Shown in pieces: positions 63,543 to 64,000 of a DNA stretch of 64,000 bases. Source of the stretch: Candidatus Vallotiella adelgis (GTDB taxonomy: Bacteria; Pseudomonadota; Gammaproteobacteria; Burkholderiales; Burkholderiaceae). The notes beneath the pieces are model-generated. The model had not been told where the DNA came from, ran no database searches, and saw nothing but the letters and a program-made list of their open reading frames with translations. The stretch is taken from positions 930,001 through 994,000 of the forward strand of contig NZ_CP047396.1 of NCBI RefSeq assembly GCF_020541305.1. The letters are read 5' to 3'. Every line of letters begins with the position of its first letter. Position 1 is the stretch's first letter. Made by a program: the position numbers and the translations under genes.

Positions 63543-64000
63543 AATAGAATGACTATTCAGTATAGTGCTCTTCTAATATGATATAGATCAACCAATCTTA
63601 ATAGTTAGTTATTCCTTTGCTCGCCGTATCGTTTTTAAACAAATTGTGTGGCATTAATTACGACTAGATATTCTGCTTAGTTACACGTGTAATCGATGAA
63701 CTGCTTCTAAGCGAGTTGCTTTAAAATCCCCTTTGTTACTTCCCCAGTCGAAGAGTGAATCGTAGCATTGGTACACTGATAAATTCAGCTCATATCACCT
63801 CCTAAGCAGAGACTAATAAGCGATATGCCATGCCAGCGGCCTTTCATCGAGTTGATAGCGCACGAACTCCGATAGAGCTTATCAGAAAAAGAGATTATTA
63901 GGATCAGGGATATCTTTGTCTTTTGAAAGAATAGATTTTGCAGATAGTCGTAGCTCGAAAACCGAGAGGCTCACATAAATCTACTTGCTGTCTTTCGCAA
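63543..64000. other. Gene-free end of window after lnt
   Basis: About 460 bases, no supported gene or RNA. The glyQ gene that follows lnt in Burkholderia is not seen, but it could lie beyond the window. Confidence 0.55.

Overview
The window reads as a piece of a strongly reduced genome from the Burkholderiaceae. Almost every intact protein is of Burkholderia type, and many blocks keep the Burkholderia gene order: apaH next to rmlBACD; rubredoxin, yqgE, ruvX, pyrR, pyrB and a PyrC-like gene; pgk, pyk, fba, purC, purE, purK and tsaC; azlCD beside ilvE and waaF; recA with sucCD; ybeY, corC and lnt. Only about 62% of the 64 kb is intact coding sequence (45 protein genes by my sum). The rest is low-GC, decaying spacer with at least two recognisable pseudogenes (dacB, glpD). 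I see no insertion sequence, prophage or CRISPR array. This fits a vertically inherited insect or fungal endosymbiont near Mycetohabitans/Burkholderia. An adelgid symbiont of the 'Candidatus Vallotia' kind is my best guess, but that name is inference.

Region by region: 1-7436 (minus strand) is an O-antigen locus with rhamnose synthesis (rmlBACD), a family-2 glycosyltransferase, a sugar epimerase, a WecA/WbpL-like initiating transferase and the start of a CapD/WbiI-like dehydratase. An eroded 1 kb lies where export and modification genes sit in free-living relatives. 8367-9251 is apaH. 9671-13668 is the pyrimidine operon with a catalytically dead PyrC-like subunit. 14686-14856 is a rubredoxin. 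15585-17812 is groESL with three tandem downstream hairpins, a CIRCE-like operator and a promoter. 19388-28459 holds an MFS transporter, a family-15 glucoamylase, a YadGH ABC exporter and a Zn/Mn ABC importer, separated by spacers. 29185-30240 is a dacB pseudogene. 30428-38399 is a compact purine/glycolysis block (tsaC, purK, purE, purC, fba, pyk, pgk). 38673-42847 carries a branched-chain amino acid exporter (azlCD), ilvE, a zinc-finger protein, waaF and an NTF2-like protein. 44974-49217 has sucCD and recA. 49218-54084 is a long, very AT-rich, nearly gene-free stretch with one elongator tRNA-Met. 54085-57024 has a DEAD-box helicase and an orphan di-iron protein. 57958-58430 is a glpD remnant. 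59994-63542 is ybeY, corC and lnt.

Taken together the retained genes cover envelope building (LPS heptose, O-antigen sugars, lipoprotein acylation), nucleotide synthesis, lower glycolysis and the TCA succinyl-CoA step, proteostasis, metal import, and an amino-acid transaminase beside its exporter. The last pair is the most suggestive of a nutritional role.

The most unusual structural signal is a set of long, perfect inverted repeats with short loops in the gene-free spacers: stems of 17, 12, 17, 26, 27, 17, 20 and 15 bp. Their sequences look unrelated to one another and most lack a T-run. I did not find a convincing new multi-gene system. The hairpin set, the orphan di-iron protein and the metal-binding protein with an unexpected ligand set are the best leads.
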